Source of the DNA: SCN-70-22 sp046327755
GTDB taxonomy: Bacteria > Gemmatimonadota > Gemmatimonadetes > Gemmatimonadales > Gemmatimonadaceae
Direction of reading: 5' to 3'
DNA length: 64,000 nt
Assembly (NCBI GenBank): GCA_046327755.1
Contig: JAXLXW010000007.1
Coordinates: 1-64,000 of the forward strand
Shown: piece after piece, positions 61,657 through 64,000 of the stretch
How the letters are laid out: each line of letters starts with the position of its first letter
How positions within the stretch are numbered: position 1 is the first letter of the stretch
Notes under the pieces: model-generated
Databases searched by the model: none
What the model saw: only the letters and a program-made list of their open reading frames with translations
Told to the model about the DNA's origin: nothing
Position numbers and translations under genes: made by a program

Positions 61657-63929
61657 CAATTGAAGGTGATCGCCGCGGTGGTCGCCGTGGTGAGGCCGGC
61701 ACCGGTGACGGAGAAGGTGCGTGCGCCGACCGCTCCCGTGACGTTGACCGTGAAGGTGGCGACGCCCGACGCGTTGGTGACCGCGGTAAGCGTCCCGTTG
61801 AGTGTCCCGCCGCCCGACGCGATGGCGATGGTGAGGGTGATGCCGGCCTTGGGCGCCGCCGCGGCCGCCGCGTCACGCAACTGCACGGTCACCGTGAAGT
61901 CCGTGGCCAGCGTGATGGGGCCGGTGGGGACGCTCGTCAGGTCGATGTCGGTGATGCTCTGCGCCGTGAAGGTCACCGGGTTGCCGGTGATCCCAGCGCC
62001 GGTCACCGTCGCCGTGACGGTGTTGGGCGAGGCGGCGCCTAACGTCCAGCTCCCGACCGTGGCATCGCCGGCGCCGTCGGTCACCTGTGTCAGTCCGGTC
62101 AGCGTCCCGCCTCCCGCCGTGACGGCAAAGGTCACCGTTGCCCCGCTCACCACGTTGCCGAGTGCGTCCGTCACCCGGACCGTCGGGCGGTTGGCGACGG
62201 CCGTTCCCTGCACGGCCACTTCGTTGTTCCCCGAGACCACGACCACGCTCGCTGGTGCCCCGGCGACCGCTGACGCCGCGAAGGTCACGCTCGGGAGCCC
62301 GGTGGCGCTGGCGACGACCGTGTTGCTCCCGGTCGTGTTGCCCAGCGTCCACGAGGTTACCGTGGCGACGCCGCTGGCATTGGTGGTGGCCGGCGAGCCG
62401 GCGACGGCGCCGCCGCCCGCGGTCACGGTGAAGGTCACCGCCACACCCGAGACCGGATTCCCCGCGAGGTCGCGCACGACGACGCTGGGCGGTTGGGCGA
62501 CGGTCGCGCCGGCCGCGGCGCTCTGCGAGATGGACGAGTTGGCGACCATCGACACCGCGCGTCCCGGATCGCCGACGGCGGTGAAGGTCACCGACGCGAC
62601 GTTAGGCGTCGAGGCCGTGAGCGTGTTGGTCCCCGGCGTATCGCCCAGGAACCATCCCCCCACTTCGGCCGTTCCGGTGGCGTCGGTCACCTGACGACCG
62701 CCGACCACGCTCCCGCCGCCGGAGGCGACGGTGAAGGTGACGACGGCGCCGGCGACGGCGTTCCCCAGCGCGTCGCGCACGATGACCGACGGCGGGATGC
62801 TGACCGGGCGCGTGGTCTGCGCGCGCTGGTTGTTCCCGGCGGCGATCGTCATCTGCGAGGCGGCCCCCGCGGTGGCGGTGGCGCTGAAGACGACCGGGGT
62901 GAGCCCGGTGACGGTGGCCGTCAGCTGCTGTGTCCCGGCCACCGGCCCCAGCGTCCAGCTGGTCACAGTGGCGAGCCCCTGGGCGTTGGTGGCTGCCGAC
63001 TGCGGCGCGACCGTTCCATTCCCCGAGGTGATGCTGAACGACACCTGCGCGCCGGCGACGGGATTGCCTCCCGCGTCGGTCACGCGCACGCTGGGTGGCG
63101 TCCCGACGGCGGTCCCCACGCGTGCCGACTGCGTGGTGGCGGTGGCGGCGCTCACCAGCGCGGCGGGCCCCGCCGTGGCGGTGGCGGTGAAGAGGACGGG
63201 GTTGTTGGTCACCCCGCTCTCCTCGACGCGCGCGGTGAGCGTCTGCGTACCGGCGGTGGCGCCGAGGACCCAGCTCCCTACCGTGGCGACTCCCTGCGCA
63301 TTGGTCCGCACGAAGCCGTTCGTCACGCGTCCACCGCCAGATGCAACAGCAAACGTCACCGCGACCCCCTCGACCGCGTTGCCGTTGGCGTCGTTGACGC
63401 GCACGGCGGGGGGGAGGGTCACGGCGGTGTTGGCGGCAGCCGTTTGGTTGTCACCCGTCACGCCGCTCACCGATCCCGGGCGCGAGGCGACGCCGCTGGC
63501 GGCGATCGTCGTGCTCGCTGTCCCCGAGGCGACGGTGAGCACGTTGTTCCCCGCCGTCTTCCCCAGCGTCCATGTCGTGCTGGCGAGCCCGTTGGCGTCG
63601 GTCGTGGCGTTGGCCGGCGAGACGGTCCCGGCGCCGGTGGTGACGGTGAAGGTGACGGCCGCACCGGGGAGCGGCTGGTTGTCGCTCCCCAGGACGCGCA
63701 CCTGCACCGGGGCGGCGAGCGCCTGTCCCGCGACCCCTACCTGTCCGTTGCCGGACACCGAGGCCACCGTGCCGGCGGCCAGCGGTTCGTTGACGGTGGT
63801 CTCGCCGCACGCCGCCAGCAGCGCCAACTGGGTGGCAACGATGACGGCGGCGAGCGGTGCTCGTGCGGCTCGCCACAGCGGCGAGCGTCGGTCGACGGGC
63901 GACCGGAATCGACGGTGCAAGGCTGGCAT
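61656..63929 (-). CDS. Surface lipoprotein with tandem Ig-like (Big_1 type) repeats
   Basis: 757 residues. The lipobox is LLAAC (about residue 41), so it is a lipoprotein. From there to the end run about seven to eight Ig-like repeats of 80-95 residues, each with a core such as VRVTDALGNVVSGATVTFAV, SGGGxV and a strand like ATVGSWTLG, of the invasin/intimin Big_1 type. No enzymatic domain is seen. Such proteins extend from the outer membrane and may serve adhesion or hold partners. ATG 63929 has GGGGAG upstream. It is coupled to the barrel protein gene by ATGA. Confidence 0.88.
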   Translation of the reverse strand: MPALHRRFRSPVDRRSPLWRAARAPLAAVIVATQLALLAACGETTVNEPLAAGTVASVSGNGQVGVAGQALAAPVQVRVLGSDNQPLPGAAVTFTVTTGAGTVSPANATTDANGLASTTWTLGKTAGNNVLTVASGTASTTIAASGVASRPGSVSGVTGDNQTAAANTAVTLPPAVRVNDANGNAVEGVAVTFAVASGGGRVTNGFVRTNAQGVATVGSWVLGATAGTQTLTARVEESGVTNNPVLFTATATAGPAALVSAATATTQSARVGTAVGTPPSVRVTDAGGNPVAGAQVSFSITSGNGTVAPQSAATNAQGLATVTSWTLGPVAGTQQLTATVTGLTPVVFSATATAGAASQMTIAAGNNQRAQTTRPVSIPPSVIVRDALGNAVAGAVVTFTVASGGGSVVGGRQVTDATGTAEVGGWFLGDTPGTNTLTASTPNVASVTFTAVGDPGRAVSMVANSSISQSAAAGATVAQPPSVVVRDLAGNPVSGVAVTFTVTAGGGAVAGSPATTNASGVATVTSWTLGNTTGSNTVVASATGLPSVTFAASAVAGAPASVVVVSGNNEVAVQGTAVANRPTVRVTDALGNVVSGATVTFAVTAGGGTLTGLTQVTDGAGDATVGSWTLGAASPNTVTATVTGAGITGNPVTFTAQSITDIDLTSVPTGPITLATDFTVTVQLRDAAAAAAPKAGITLTIAIASGGGTLNGTLTAVTNASGVATFTVNVTGAVGARTFSVTGAGLTTATTAAITFN

Positions 63930-64000
63930 GGCTCCCCAGGATCCGCGTGAGGGTGGCACTAACGAGCGGATGATGCGACGGATGTGGCGTTGCGACCGTG

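Overview
The window is about 64 kb of bacterial chromosome with very high G+C, dense coding on both strands and few gaps. The gene style points to Gemmatimonadota: many secreted peptidases, amidohydrolases and beta-propeller proteins, a TonB receptor, outer-membrane barrels and lipoproteins, a family B DNA polymerase, and heme A plus a CuA-type heme-copper enzyme. That assignment comes from memory of such genomes, not from a marker gene. I saw no rRNA, tRNA, CRISPR array, insertion sequence or phage gene.

Layout. 1-6.7 kb: the end of a BNR/VPS10-type propeller protein, a secreted serine hydrolase, a convergent methionine pair (metZ, metA), and an alpha/beta hydrolase divergent from a TetR repressor with two identical palindromic operators between them. 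6.7-16.9 kb: a respiratory island. On the minus strand lie a cytochrome b / 2x[4Fe-4S] / MvhD-like fusion, a small membrane-anchored protein and heme A synthase. Divergently lie an Rrf2 regulator with three cysteines, a one-helix subunit, a CuA subunit II, a heme-copper subunit I that keeps all six histidines but has Gln where B-family oxidases have the active-site Tyr, an SCO-like protein, a 12-helix membrane protein, a DUF59 protein, a two-domain DUF2249 protein and a cupin. I read this as a candidate NO reductase (eNOR/CuANOR-like) cluster.

17-31.9 kb: an amidohydrolase, then a beta-glucan (probably laminarin-type) locus made of two converging operons. The plus operon encodes a triplicated surface glycan-binding lipoprotein, a ROK repressor, a GH16 lipoprotein and a GPH sugar symporter. 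The minus operon encodes a clan GH-A hydrolase fused to an outer-membrane barrel and two GH3 enzymes without export signals. Both operons start from similar promoters carrying the same 23-bp XylR/ROK-like palindrome, which makes a coherent regulon without SusC/SusD.

32-36.4 kb: a His/Cys-rich small protein, a TonB receptor and a BNR protein with Cys/His/Met motifs, possibly for copper. 36.6-45.9 kb: a PD40-amidohydrolase, a small protein behind a long hairpin, a Cdd1-type HhH protein, DNA polymerase B, a PepSY protein and a tartrate/D-malate dehydrogenase-like enzyme. 46-57.2 kb: a chemoreceptor with a FliA-like promoter, a secreted esterase, a Tat-exported class V aminotransferase-like protein, a second serine hydrolase, a DUF5117-type metalloprotease, a DUF5683-like protein, a VOC protein and an NAD-dependent epimerase-like protein. 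57.5-64 kb: a porin-like barrel, a Tat-type amidase, and a two-gene unit of a barrel protein and an Ig-repeat lipoprotein.

Across the whole window the octamer CGTTAGGC recurs 28 times by eye, on both strands, inside genes, at stop codons and between genes. No annotated feature explains this.
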